6,155 nt of DNA from the NCBI GenBank assembly GCA_947478965.1, contig CANJXW010000035.1, forward strand, positions 1 to 6,155, read 5' to 3'. Shown here one piece after another: positions 1 to 6,155 of the stretch. Each line of letters begins with the position of its first letter. Within the stretch, counting starts at the first letter, position 1. Made by a program: the position numbers and the translations under genes. This DNA comes from Candidatus Nanopelagicaceae bacterium. Lineage in GTDB: Bacteria; Actinomycetota; Actinomycetes; Nanopelagicales; Nanopelagicaceae. The notes beneath the pieces are model-generated. The model ran no database searches. It saw only the letters and a program-made list of their open reading frames with translations, and was not told where the DNA came from.

Positions 1-480
1 GCAGAACTTGCTGCTCGCGTAGATGAAGATTACAAAGATCGTGACCTCTTACTCGTAGGAGTACTCAAAGGTGCGATTATGGCGATGGCGGATTTAACAC
101 GCGCTATGCAACGCCATATCGAAATGGATTGGATGGCTGTTTCATCCTATGGTTCCGGAACTAAATCAAGTGGAGTTGTTCGAATCCTCAAAGATCTAGA
201 CCGCGACATCACCGGACGTAATATTCTCATCGTCGAAGATATCGTGGACTCAGGTCTTACGCTCTCATGGCTTAAAGCAAATCTTCTTTCACGCGGAGCA
301 GCAAATGTAGACATCCTTGCGATCTTGCGTAAACCAGAAGCGGCAAAAGTTGATGTTGAAGTTAAGTATGTTGGCTTTGATATTCCATCTGACTTTGTTG
401 TTGGTTATGGACTTGATTTCGACGAGAAATATAGAAACCTCTCCTTTATTGGTGTGCTCGCAAAGCACATGTATTCATAA
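1..480 (+). CDS. hpt: Hypoxanthine(-guanine) phosphoribosyltransferase, 5' end missing
   Basis: This cytosolic purine-salvage enzyme joins hypoxanthine or guanine to PRPP, giving IMP or GMP. The reading frame is open from base 1 and ends with TAA, giving 159 residues. Probably about 20-25 N-terminal residues lie outside the window, so the ATG at 79 is an internal methionine. In the visible fragment, LKGA (residues 22-25) is the PPi-binding loop, [10 protein letters not shown] (49-58) is the flexible catalytic loop, and [10 protein letters not shown] (78-87) is the PRPP-binding signature with its acidic pair. The C-terminal part carries LRKP, VGFDIP and FVVGYGLD, the purine-binding end of the HPRT family. 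It sits 18 bases before ftsH, as in many actinobacteria, where tilS usually precedes it. The family call is very secure. Base preference between hypoxanthine and guanine cannot be read from sequence. Confidence 0.96.
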   Translation, partial: AELAARVDEDYKDRDLLLVGVLKGAIMAMADLTRAMQRHIEMDWMAVSSYGSGTKSSGVVRILKDLDRDITGRNILIVEDIVDSGLTLSWLKANLLSRGAANVDILAILRKPEAAKVDVEVKYVGFDIPSDFVVGYGLDFDEKYRNLSFIGVLAKHMYS

Positions 481-498
481 GAAACGAGCGCTAGATAT

Positions 499-2547
499 AT
501 GAGCAGTATCAACCCATTGAAAAAGAAGGTGAAGCTACCAAAGCCTTCAGATAAGAACGCTGCCAAAAAAGTTCCACAAACTCGTTTTGGCCGACTCGCT
601 CGAGGACCACTCTTCTGGATCATCGTTGCGATTCTTGGCGTCTCAATCTTCGGTCAGATATCAAGCGCAGGTAAGAGTTATCAAACAATCACGACATCAC
701 AGGCACTCGATGCCATCGCTAAATCAGATGTGGAATCTGCTGTTGTCATTGATAAATCTCAAAAGATTCAACTCATTCTTAAATCTGGAAAACTCATTGA
801 GGGTTCCAACAAAGTTGAAGCTTTCTATGTCGTCCGACAAGAGCCAACAATTATTGATGCGCTCACTGGCAATCCGCCACCACAAGGATGGAATGTTGAT
901 GTCCCAACACAGTCACTCCTTGTAAGTTTCCTCTTCTCCTTCGCGCCATTCTTGATCATTGGTTTCCTCTTCTTCCTGATGATGAGCCAGGCCCAAGGTG
1001 GCAATAAGGTCTTCTCCTTTGGAAAATCACGCGCAAAACTTCAAAATAACGATGTTCCGCAGAGCACCTTTGCCGATGTTGCAGGCGCTGATGAAGCGAT
1101 CGCAGAACTTGAGGAGATTAAAGATTTCCTCGCTAACCCTCCAAAGTACGCACTGTTGGGTGCAAAGATTCCAAAGGGAGTTCTCCTCTATGGCCCTCCA
1201 GGAACTGGAAAGACACTCCTTGCTCGCGCAGTAGCTGGCGAAGCAGGCGTTCCTTTCTATTCAATTTCTGGTTCTGATTTTGTAGAAATGTTTGTTGGTG
1301 TCGGCGCATCTCGCGTTCGTGATCTCTTTACCCAAGCTAAGGCGAATGCACCAGCAATTATCTTTATCGATGAAATTGATGCTGTCGGTCGTCAACGTGG
1401 CGCAGGTATGGGTGGCGGACATGATGAGCGCGAACAAACCCTTAACCAACTCTTAGTTGAGATGGATGGCTTTGAAACTAACGCACAAGTTATCTTGATC
1501 GCTGCCACGAACCGTCCTGATGTTTTAGATCCTGCACTACTTCGTCCGGGACGTTTTGATCGTCAGATTCCGGTAGATCGACCAGATCTCAAAGGACGTG
1601 AAGAAATTCTTAAAGTCCATGCAAAATCAAAGCCAATTTCCGATGAAGTGGATTTGCTTACCTATGCACGTCGCACACCTGGATTTACCGGCGCCGATCT
1701 TGCAAATGTTCTTAACGAGGCAGCGTTACTTGCTGCGCGTGAAGAGCAGAAGGTAATCTCAAATTCACAGATCGATGAAGCGATTGATCGCGTCATGGCT
1801 GGACCTCAACGTAAGTCACGGATCATGTCCGATGCAGAACGTCGTGTGACTGCCTATCACGAAGCAGGTCACGCACTCGTTGCTCACGCTCTGCCACACA
1901 CAGATCCAGTACACAAGATCACGATCATGCCTCGTGGTCGCGCACTTGGTTACACAATGGTTCTTCCAGATGATGATAAATATTCGACAACTCGCAATCA
2001 ACTTCTCGATCAACTTGGATACTCACTCGGTGGTCGCGCTGCTGAAGAACTGATCTTCCATGATCCATCAACAGGAGCATCGAACGATATTGAGAAGGCA
2101 ACTGCTTTAGCCCGCGCAATGGTTACTCAATATGGAATGACTGAAGCAATCGGGGCAATTAAGCTCGGAACGGATGCTTCTGAGCCATTTATGGGGCGCG
2201 ATTATGGACACCAACGCGATTATTCAGAGAGCGTTGCTGCAATGATCGATGCAGAGATCCGTAAGCTCATCGAAAATGCACATCAAGAAGCTTTCGATAT
2301 CTTGGTCGCAAATAGAACAATTCTTGATGAGATGGTTCTTATTCTTCTTGAAAAGGAAACTCTTAATAAGGAAGAGATTGCAGAGATCTTTGCAAAGGTA
2401 ACTCCTTGGGCGCATCGACCAGCATGGACTGGTTCCATCACTCGTGTGCCTTCAAAGACTCCTCCGGTTGAAGTTCCAGAGAGAATCGCAGTTGAAGAAG
2501 TTGTTGCGAAGAAACCACGTCGCGCAAAGAAAGCAACTTCAGATTAA
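499..2547 (+). CDS. ftsH: ATP-dependent zinc metalloprotease FtsH
   Basis: FtsH is a membrane-anchored AAA+ protease that forms hexamers and degrades misfolded membrane proteins and some short-lived cytosolic proteins. The 682 residues read in order: a basic N-terminal stretch (1-35), a first membrane helix (about 37-54), an extracytoplasmic domain (about 55-138), a second helix (about 139-161), the AAA+ domain (about 187-435) and the M41 peptidase domain (about 440-635). The last 45 residues are low-complexity, with a basic cluster at 671-678. Walker A is GPPGTGKT (232-239) and Walker B is IIFIDEID (287-294). The pore loop is MFVG around F265, and R349 and R352 of LLRPGRFDR are the arginine fingers. 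HEAGH (454-458) supplies two zinc histidines and the catalytic glutamate, and D530 in [10 protein letters not shown] is the likely third ligand. All key residues are intact. No strong ribosome binding site precedes the ATG at 499, but no other start fits better. Confidence 0.98.
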   Translation: MSSINPLKKKVKLPKPSDKNAAKKVPQTRFGRLARGPLFWIIVAILGVSIFGQISSAGKSYQTITTSQALDAIAKSDVESAVVIDKSQKIQLILKSGKLIEGSNKVEAFYVVRQEPTIIDALTGNPPPQGWNVDVPTQSLLVSFLFSFAPFLIIGFLFFLMMSQAQGGNKVFSFGKSRAKLQNNDVPQSTFADVAGADEAIAELEEIKDFLANPPKYALLGAKIPKGVLLYGPPGTGKTLLARAVAGEAGVPFYSISGSDFVEMFVGVGASRVRDLFTQAKANAPAIIFIDEIDAVGRQRGAGMGGGHDEREQTLNQLLVEMDGFETNAQVILIAATNRPDVLDPALLRPGRFDRQIPVDRPDLKGREEILKVHAKSKPISDEVDLLTYARRTPGFTGADLANVLNEAALLAAREEQKVISNSQIDEAIDRVMAGPQRKSRIMSDAERRVTAYHEAGHALVAHALPHTDPVHKITIMPRGRALGYTMVLPDDDKYSTTRNQLLDQLGYSLGGRAAEELIFHDPSTGASNDIEKATALARAMVTQYGMTEAIGAIKLGTDASEPFMGRDYGHQRDYSESVAAMIDAEIRKLIENAHQEAFDILVANRTILDEMVLILLEKETLNKEEIAEIFAKVTPWAHRPAWTGSITRVPSKTPPVEVPERIAVEEVVAKKPRRAKKATSD

Positions 2548-3158
2548 TGAGTGACCTATCTCCTGTAACTATGGGGCCAGATGATGGTCGTGCAGTGAGC
2601 CCATTCGATGAGGCTCGTGCAGAAGCTGCCGTTCGCGAACTCTTACTTGCGCTGGGTGAAAATCCAGAGCGTGAAGGTTTGAAAGATACGCCAGCTCGCG
2701 TTGCTCGAGCTTTTAAAGAAAACTATGAAGGACTTTGGCAATCACCGAAAGATGTTCTCACAACAACATTTGATATCGGACATGAAGAACTTGTGATCAT
2801 TCGCGATATTGAAGTCTTCTCACATTGTGAACATCACTTGACGCCATTCCATGGCGTTGCACATGTTGGATACATCCCAAGTGGAAAGATCACCGGACTT
2901 TCAAAGGTAGCGCGCCTTGTGGACCTTTTTGCGCGACGCCCTCAAGTTCAAGAGCGACTCACAACTCAGATCGCAGATGCAATGGTGGAGATTCTCAAAC
3001 CTATGGGCGTTATTGTCATTATCGATTGCGAACACCTTTGCATGTCAATGCGCGGAGTCCGAAAGTCGCAAGCACGCACTACTACGAGCGCGGTTCGTGG
3101 CGTTCTTCGCGATCCTGCTACGCGAGCTGAAGCCATCAGCCTTATTACAAATAGGTAA
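2547..3158 (+). CDS. folE: GTP cyclohydrolase I, type IA
   Basis: FolE catalyses the first step of tetrahydrofolate synthesis in the cytosol, converting GTP to 7,8-dihydroneopterin triphosphate plus formate. The protein has 203 residues, close to other actinobacterial forms. After a variable N-terminus (1-20), the N-terminal helices include [20 protein letters not shown] (37-56), a conserved block. The catalytic core has [13 protein letters not shown] (91-103), with C94 and H97 as zinc ligands and H96 as the expected catalytic histidine. [10 protein letters not shown] (162-171) supplies the third zinc ligand, C165. These residues mark the zinc-dependent FolE family, not FolE2. The start is fixed by a one-base TAATG overlap with the ftsH stop, which suggests translational coupling. 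A second ATG at 2571 would also leave the core intact but lacks this support. All key residues are present and the enzyme looks active. Confidence 0.97.
   Translation: MSDLSPVTMGPDDGRAVSPFDEARAEAAVRELLLALGENPEREGLKDTPARVARAFKENYEGLWQSPKDVLTTTFDIGHEELVIIRDIEVFSHCEHHLTPFHGVAHVGYIPSGKITGLSKVARLVDLFARRPQVQERLTTQIADAMVEILKPMGVIVIIDCEHLCMSMRGVRKSQARTTTSAVRGVLRDPATRAEAISLITNR
3153..3155 (+). promoter_or_regulatory. Ribosome binding site deciding the folP start
   Basis: AGG, within ATAGGTAA at the very end of folE, lies nine bases before the ATG at 3165. This spacing favours that ATG over the in-frame ATG at 3174, which would be 18 bases away. The site overlaps the last codons of folE, so folP is probably translated by ribosomes finishing folE. 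Confidence 0.5.
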
Positions 3159-3164
3159 TTTCAG

Positions 3165-3923
3165 ATGTTGGTAATGGGAATTCTTAATGTAACTCCCGAT
3201 TCCTTTGCAGATGGCGGTGCGCACGATACCTTTGAAAAAGCTGTTGCTCGAGGTCTCGAGATGGTGCAAGAAGGCGTAGATATCATCGATATTGGTGGCG
3301 AATCCACCCGCCCAGGTGCAGATCGCGTCAGCGCCGAGGAAGAACAAAGGCGAGTACTGCCTGTTATCGCTGAGCTTGCAAAGAGCGGCGTTTCCATCAG
3401 CATCGACACCATGAGATCAGAGACTGCCGCGTTAGCCGTTGCGGCAGGTGCCACAATCGTTAATGATGTAAGCGGCGGCCACGCAGATCCAAAGATGCAT
3501 ACAACTGTCGCACGCCTTAGCTGCAAATATATCTTGATGCATTGGCGCGGACATTCGAAAGATATGAATTCACTCAGCACCTATGACGATGTCGTACGCG
3601 ATGTTAAATCTGAGATTATGAGCCAAGTTGAGTTGGCGCTGCGCGCCGGAATTTCGCGCTCGAATATCGTGATCGATCCAGGGTTAGGTTTTTCTAAAGA
3701 TGCAGAGCAGAACTGGGAGATCATCGATCGAATCAGCGAATTCGATGAACTTGAACTGCCCATGCTTGTGGGTGGATCACGGAAGAGATTTCTAGGGGGC
3801 GAAACTCCAGATCAGCGTGAGAGCGCAACAATCGAACTCACGCGCACCCTTCTTGCTAAAAAGATCTGGGGAGTTAGAGTTCATAGCGTGAGACCACATC
3901 GAGAAGTGATAGATCAGCCATGA
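3165..3923 (+). CDS. folP: Dihydropteroate synthase
   Basis: FolP condenses 6-hydroxymethyl-7,8-dihydropterin diphosphate with p-aminobenzoate to give dihydropteroate. It is the target of sulfonamide drugs. At 252 residues it is shorter than the roughly 280 of E. coli FolP or mycobacterial FolP1, because it starts almost directly at the first barrel strand. TIM-barrel motifs are seen in order: NVTPDSFADGG (8-18, diphosphate and metal loop), IDIGGESTRPG (41-51, the flexible loop 2), SIDT (79-82), ND (100-101), DPGLGF (171-176), GGSRKRF (203-209, with the pterin-binding lysine K207) and RVHSVR (238-243, with the diphosphate-binding R238 and H240). The residue after VH is serine, where aspartate is usual. 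The gene begins 6 bases after folE and overlaps folB by ATGA. Other catalytic positions look intact, so an active enzyme is expected. Confidence 0.96.
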   Translation: MLVMGILNVTPDSFADGGAHDTFEKAVARGLEMVQEGVDIIDIGGESTRPGADRVSAEEEQRRVLPVIAELAKSGVSISIDTMRSETAALAVAAGATIVNDVSGGHADPKMHTTVARLSCKYILMHWRGHSKDMNSLSTYDDVVRDVKSEIMSQVELALRAGISRSNIVIDPGLGFSKDAEQNWEIIDRISEFDELELPMLVGGSRKRFLGGETPDQRESATIELTRTLLAKKIWGVRVHSVRPHREVIDQP

Positions 3924-4276
3924 GCGATCAGATAAGAATTTCAGGGATCAAAGCCTTTGGATATCACGGAGTCTTCGAACATGAAGCAGTTAATGGACAA
4001 GATTTCTTTGTTGATGTTCTCTTAAACGTTGATCTACACGAGGCAAGCGTTTCCGATGATCTCACCCAGACCGTTGATTATGGAAGCATCACTGACCTTG
4101 TCGTTTCAGAGATAACGGGAGATCGAGTACAACTTATTGAAAGACTTGCAGGACGTATCGCAGATGTAATCAAGGAGCAGTACGCAAAAGTGATATCCGT
4201 ATCTGTCACAGTGCATAAACCTCAAGCACCAGTTAACGCTCACGTAGCCGATATATCGGTAACCATTACGCGATGA
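3920..4276 (+). CDS. folB: Dihydroneopterin aldolase
   Basis: FolB cleaves 7,8-dihydroneopterin to 6-hydroxymethyl-7,8-dihydropterin and glycolaldehyde, between the FolE and FolK steps. Members usually form tetramers or octamers in the cytosol. The 118 residues match the usual family length. FGYHGVFEHE (13-22) holds the substrate loop with E22, VDYG (52-55) holds the conserved tyrosine Y54, LIERLA (72-77) holds the pterin-anchoring E74, and VHKP (98-101) holds the catalytic lysine K100. These four residues fall at the positions known from the Staphylococcus aureus enzyme. The start overlaps the folP stop by ATGA and the stop overlaps the folK start in the same way. No strong ribosome binding site is visible, so translation is probably coupled. 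The related epimerase FolX is unlikely, given the neighbours and these residues. Confidence 0.95.
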   Translation: MSDQIRISGIKAFGYHGVFEHEAVNGQDFFVDVLLNVDLHEASVSDDLTQTVDYGSITDLVVSEITGDRVQLIERLAGRIADVIKEQYAKVISVSVTVHKPQAPVNAHVADISVTITR

Positions 4277-4719
4277 GAGCGGTAATTTCACTCGGAGCAA
4301 ATATCGGAAATCCTCACGAGCAAATGGAGCTTGCAATTGCGATGCTCAAAGAATCCACTGATCTCATAGCTATTTCATCGCTTTATACAACTAAGCCGGT
4401 GGGTGGCCCAGAGCAACCTGATTACATCAACGCCGTATGTATTATCGAAAGCGATCTTCCCGCCATGGACTTACTTGATCTACTCCATGGCATCGAAAAA
4501 ACTCTTGGTCGTGAACGAAATGAACGATGGGGTCCGCGAACCATTGATCTTGACCTCATCCAATACGGGACCCTCTTAAGCGCAGCAGATGAACTCACCT
4601 TGCCTCACCCACGAGCACATGAGCGTCGCTTTGTGCTTGAACCGTGGCACGAGATCGAAGCTAAGGCGATTTTGTTAACCCATGGACCAATTTCTGATCT
4701 TTTGGAGCAATTGCAATAA
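4273..4719 (+). CDS. folK: 6-hydroxymethyl-7,8-dihydropterin pyrophosphokinase (HPPK)
   Basis: FolK moves a diphosphate group from ATP to 6-hydroxymethyl-7,8-dihydropterin, making the substrate that FolP uses. The protein has 148 residues, near the usual 150-170. SLGANIGNP (6-14) is the N-terminal signature, and LYTTKPVGGPEQPDYIN (37-53) forms the pterin-binding region. RERNERWGPRTIDLDLI (80-96) is the HPPK signature: W86 and R89 lie in the mobile catalytic loop and D92 and D94 are the magnesium ligands. LPHPRAHERRFVLEP (110-124) completes the ATP site. The start overlaps folB by ATGA. It is a stand-alone enzyme, not fused to FolB or FolP as in some lineages. It ends the tight folate block; the next gene begins after a 54-base gap. 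Confidence 0.96.
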   Translation: MRAVISLGANIGNPHEQMELAIAMLKESTDLIAISSLYTTKPVGGPEQPDYINAVCIIESDLPAMDLLDLLHGIEKTLGRERNERWGPRTIDLDLIQYGTLLSAADELTLPHPRAHERRFVLEPWHEIEAKAILLTHGPISDLLEQLQ

Positions 4720-4730
4720 GGCTCTAAACT
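4702..4730 (+). promoter_or_regulatory. Possible weak internal promoter before panC
   Basis: TTGGAG at 4702-4707 and TAAACT at 4725-4730 are separated by exactly 17 bases, the preferred spacing for a housekeeping sigma factor. The -35 element matches the TTGACA consensus at only three positions and the -10 element matches TATAAT at four. The -10 element lies in the only sizeable intergenic gap in the window. Transcription would begin near 4737 and give panC-nadB its own message. Matches this weak occur by chance, so this is a suggestion only. Confidence 0.22.
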
Positions 4731-4769
4731 TCTAACTTCATCGCCCGGTACCTGAAAGGACTGGAGCCT
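4719..4769 (+). repeat. Imperfect inverted repeat spanning the folK-panC gap
   Basis: AGGCTCTA (4719-4726) can pair with TGGAGCCT (4762-4769), giving eight pairs with one G-U wobble around a 35-base loop. The downstream arm contains the GGAG ribosome binding site of panC, so a folded transcript could hide it. The pairing was read by eye. There is no following T-run, so a terminator is not indicated. The loop is long and the structure may be chance. Confidence 0.3.
4763..4766 (+). promoter_or_regulatory. Ribosome binding site of panC
   Basis: GGAG lies seven bases before the ATG at 4774 and is the clearest Shine-Dalgarno match in the window. A second purine-rich stretch, GAAAGGA (4754-4760), lies further upstream at a less favourable distance. 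The strong site fits a gene that is not translationally coupled to its upstream neighbour, unlike the overlapping genes around it. Confidence 0.7.
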
Positions 4770-4773
4770 AGAT

Positions 4774-5571
4774 ATGAAGATTGTCACCAGCGCTTCCGAG
4801 CTTCCTTCTGGCTGCGCATTTATTCCAACTATGGGCGCACTCCATGATGGCCATGCCAACCTCTTTCGTGCTGGTGGAAAGTTAAATGGCTCCGTTGTCG
4901 CAAGTATCTTTGTAAACCCACTCCAATTTGAAAACGAGCAAGATTTAAAGACATATCCCCGTACCCCAGATAGAGATATTGAAATTGCCGCAGCAACTGG
5001 TGTAACCCACCTCTGGCTCCCTCGATATGAAGAGATCTATCCGGGAAATATTGAATTACTCTCTGCTGGGCCAATAGGAGATTTGTTCGAAGGAAAATCA
5101 CGTCCTGGACATTTTGACGGAGTAGTCACCGTTGTTCGTAGACTCTTTGATTTAGTAAAACCACAGCAAGCAATTTTTGGTGAGAAAGATTTTCAACAAC
5201 TTACGTTGATTCGCAAGGTTGCAGGCGACGTTGAAATTATCGCGCACCCAACTGTTCGCGAAGCAGATGGCTTAGCTCTCTCATCGAGGAATGTACGTCT
5301 CAGCGAATCTGGGAGATCTGCTGCACTTGTCATATCTCGCGCACTCTTTGCAGCATCGATTGAAACAAGTCTTCAATCCGCGCGCAAAACTCTTCTTGAG
5401 ACCCTTGCCCAGGAAAGCGCGTTCACAGTCGATTACGCCACAATTATTGACGAGAATGAGTTCACCGAAGCGAAGATTGATACCAAATCTAAGCGTGCGA
5501 TCATCGCTGGGTGGATAGATGGCGTCCGTTTGATCGATAATATGCAGATGCAGAATGTGGTGTTGCCATGA
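4774..5571 (+). CDS. panC: Pantothenate synthetase (pantoate--beta-alanine ligase)
   Basis: PanC joins D-pantoate and beta-alanine, using ATP and passing through a pantoyl-adenylate, to make pantothenate, the precursor of coenzyme A. At 265 residues it is somewhat shorter than E. coli PanC (about 283) and clearly shorter than the mycobacterial enzyme (about 309). PTMGALHDGH (18-27) holds the HxGH nucleotide-binding histidines H24 and H27, and SIFVNPLQF (44-52) is the pantoate-binding strand. EGKSRPGHFDGVVTVVRRLF (106-125) is the most conserved family block. FGEKDFQQL (135-143) and READGLALSSRN (162-173), with the KMSKS-like SSRN, complete the ATP site. The start is set by the GGAG site seven bases upstream. 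The stop overlaps nadB by ATGA. In many actinobacteria panD, which supplies beta-alanine, follows panC; here it does not. Confidence 0.96.
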   Translation: MKIVTSASELPSGCAFIPTMGALHDGHANLFRAGGKLNGSVVASIFVNPLQFENEQDLKTYPRTPDRDIEIAAATGVTHLWLPRYEEIYPGNIELLSAGPIGDLFEGKSRPGHFDGVVTVVRRLFDLVKPQQAIFGEKDFQQLTLIRKVAGDVEIIAHPTVREADGLALSSRNVRLSESGRSAALVISRALFAASIETSLQSARKTLLETLAQESAFTVDYATIIDENEFTEAKIDTKSKRAIIAGWIDGVRLIDNMQMQNVVLP

Positions 5572-6155
5572 AACTCCTAGCGCCACAACCTGGATGGACC
5601 GCGCGCGCTGATGTCATCGTCGTGGGCTCTGGAATCGCAGGACTTACAACGGCGCTACAAGCTCGTACATATGGTCTCTCAGTTTTACTTGTTACCAAAT
5701 CAAAAGTTGATGAGGGTTCTACAAAATGGGCACAAGGCGGAATTGCAGCAGCGCTTGGACCTGGTGATACACCTGATCAACATTTAAAAGACACTCTTGT
5801 CGCTGGCGCTGACCTCTGCGACATTGAAGCAGTTCGCGTCCTTGTTACTGAAGGACCAGAAGCTGTTCGAAAACTTATTGCTCGTGGTGCAATCTTTGAT
5901 AAGGAAGCAGATGGAGAAATTGCGCTTACTCGCGAAGGTGGCCACCTACGAAATCGAATTATTCACGCCGGGGGAGATGCAACAGGAGCTGAAGTCTCGC
6001 GCGCGCTTCTTGCCGCAGTTCATGATGACCCTGAGATCGAAGTTGTTGAAGATGCGCTTGTGCTTGATGCGCTCAAAGATAAAGATGGAAACGTTTGCGG
6101 CGTTACCTTGCACGTTATCGGTGCAGGAAGTCGCGATGGCGTCGGGCAAGCTTTA
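5568..6155 (+). CDS. nadB: L-aspartate oxidase, 3' end missing
   Basis: NadB is a flavoprotein that oxidises L-aspartate to iminoaspartate, which NadA then turns into quinolinate for NAD synthesis. Only the first 196 residues are in the window; the frame is still open at the last base. The full protein is usually about 500-550 residues. The FAD-binding Rossmann motif is VVGSGIAGL (18-26), preceded by a strand VIV. The family signature is GSTKWAQGGIAAAL (50-63), followed by DTLVAGADLCD (75-85). LTREGGH (120-126) holds E123, matching the catalytic glutamate of E. coli NadB, and RIIHAGGDATGAE (130-142) follows. The AQGGIAA and REGGH blocks favour NadB over the related succinate dehydrogenase or fumarate reductase flavoproteins. 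The start overlaps the panC stop by ATGA and has no strong ribosome binding site, which suggests coupling. nadC often follows, but this cannot be seen. Confidence 0.94.
   Translation, partial: MKLLAPQPGWTARADVIVVGSGIAGLTTALQARTYGLSVLLVTKSKVDEGSTKWAQGGIAAALGPGDTPDQHLKDTLVAGADLCDIEAVRVLVTEGPEAVRKLIARGAIFDKEADGEIALTREGGHLRNRIIHAGGDATGAEVSRALLAAVHDDPEIEVVEDALVLDALKDKDGNVCGVTLHVIGAGSRDGVGQAL

Noticed and set aside
79..480. hpt starting at the ATG at 79
   Set aside because: The frame is open to base 1, and the residues before this ATG include the conserved LKGA loop, so the real start lies upstream of the window.
587..925. A 112-codon plus-strand open frame inside ftsH
   Set aside because: It is an out-of-frame reading of a strongly conserved gene, with a composition typical of a shadow frame.
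3045..3347. A 100-codon minus-strand open frame across the folE-folP junction
   Set aside because: Both sense genes are complete with catalytic residues. The antisense product shows no domain features and its start is unsupported.
3161..3580. A 139-codon open frame on the minus strand opposite folP
   Set aside because: It lies opposite a clearly conserved gene, its translation shows no recognisable motif, and it is rich in Ser and Ala as expected from an antisense reading of this composition.
4747..4752. GGTACC palindrome in the folK-panC gap as an operator
   Set aside because: Six bases is too short to support a binding site, and no second copy or longer dyad surrounds it.
4720..4773. Rho-independent terminator after folK
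   Set aside because: The only possible stem has a 35-base loop and no following T-run, and it overlaps the panC ribosome binding site.
5281..5586. A 101-codon minus-strand open frame opposite the end of panC and start of nadB
   Set aside because: It overlaps two well-supported genes, has no ribosome binding site that I can see, and no family resemblance.
1..6155. A novel defence, mobile or secondary-metabolite system
   Set aside because: Every gene is a recognised housekeeping enzyme in a known order. There are no transposases, integrases, repeat arrays or unexplained ORFs.

Overview
This window is a chromosomal housekeeping stretch, and all of its genes lie on the + strand. It holds eight genes in the order hpt (5' end cut off), ftsH, folE, folP, folB, folK, panC and nadB (3' end cut off). 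The order hpt-ftsH-folE-folP-folB-folK followed by panC is a well-known actinobacterial arrangement. The base composition is only about half G+C by eye, low for that phylum, and the genes are tightly packed. Together these suggest a small-genome aquatic actinobacterium of the acI/Nanopelagicales (Planktophila-like) kind. That placement is inference from gene order, composition and compactness, not from a database search.

Layout: positions 1-480 encode the end of hypoxanthine phosphoribosyltransferase (purine salvage). After 18 bases comes ftsH (499-2547), a membrane-bound AAA+ zinc protease. Its stop overlaps the folE start by one base (TAATG). The folate block folE, folP, folB, folK runs from 2547 to 4719, with a 6-base gap and then two four-base ATGA overlaps. 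The only gap of any size is 54 bases, at 4720-4773. It carries a good ribosome binding site for panC, a possible weak promoter and a possible hairpin. panC (4774-5571) overlaps nadB (5568 to the window end) by ATGA. There is no gene-free stretch longer than 54 bases, and no tRNA, rRNA, mobile element or CRISPR array was seen.

How the genes fit together: Hpt helps feed the guanine nucleotide pool. FolE converts GTP to dihydroneopterin triphosphate, FolB and FolK make the activated pterin, and FolP joins it to p-aminobenzoate to give dihydropteroate. The dephosphorylation step, FolC and dihydrofolate reductase are not in the window. PanC makes pantothenate (for CoA) and NadB starts de novo NAD synthesis from aspartate. 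The region is therefore a vitamin and cofactor block read largely as one unit, with a quality-control protease embedded in it.

No new biological system is evident. The points worth a second look are modest: panC abuts nadB with no panD between them, the folK-panC gap lacks the extra genes seen in mycobacteria and may hold a hairpin over the panC ribosome binding site, FtsH has a lysine-rich N-terminal extension, and GATC appears over-represented.
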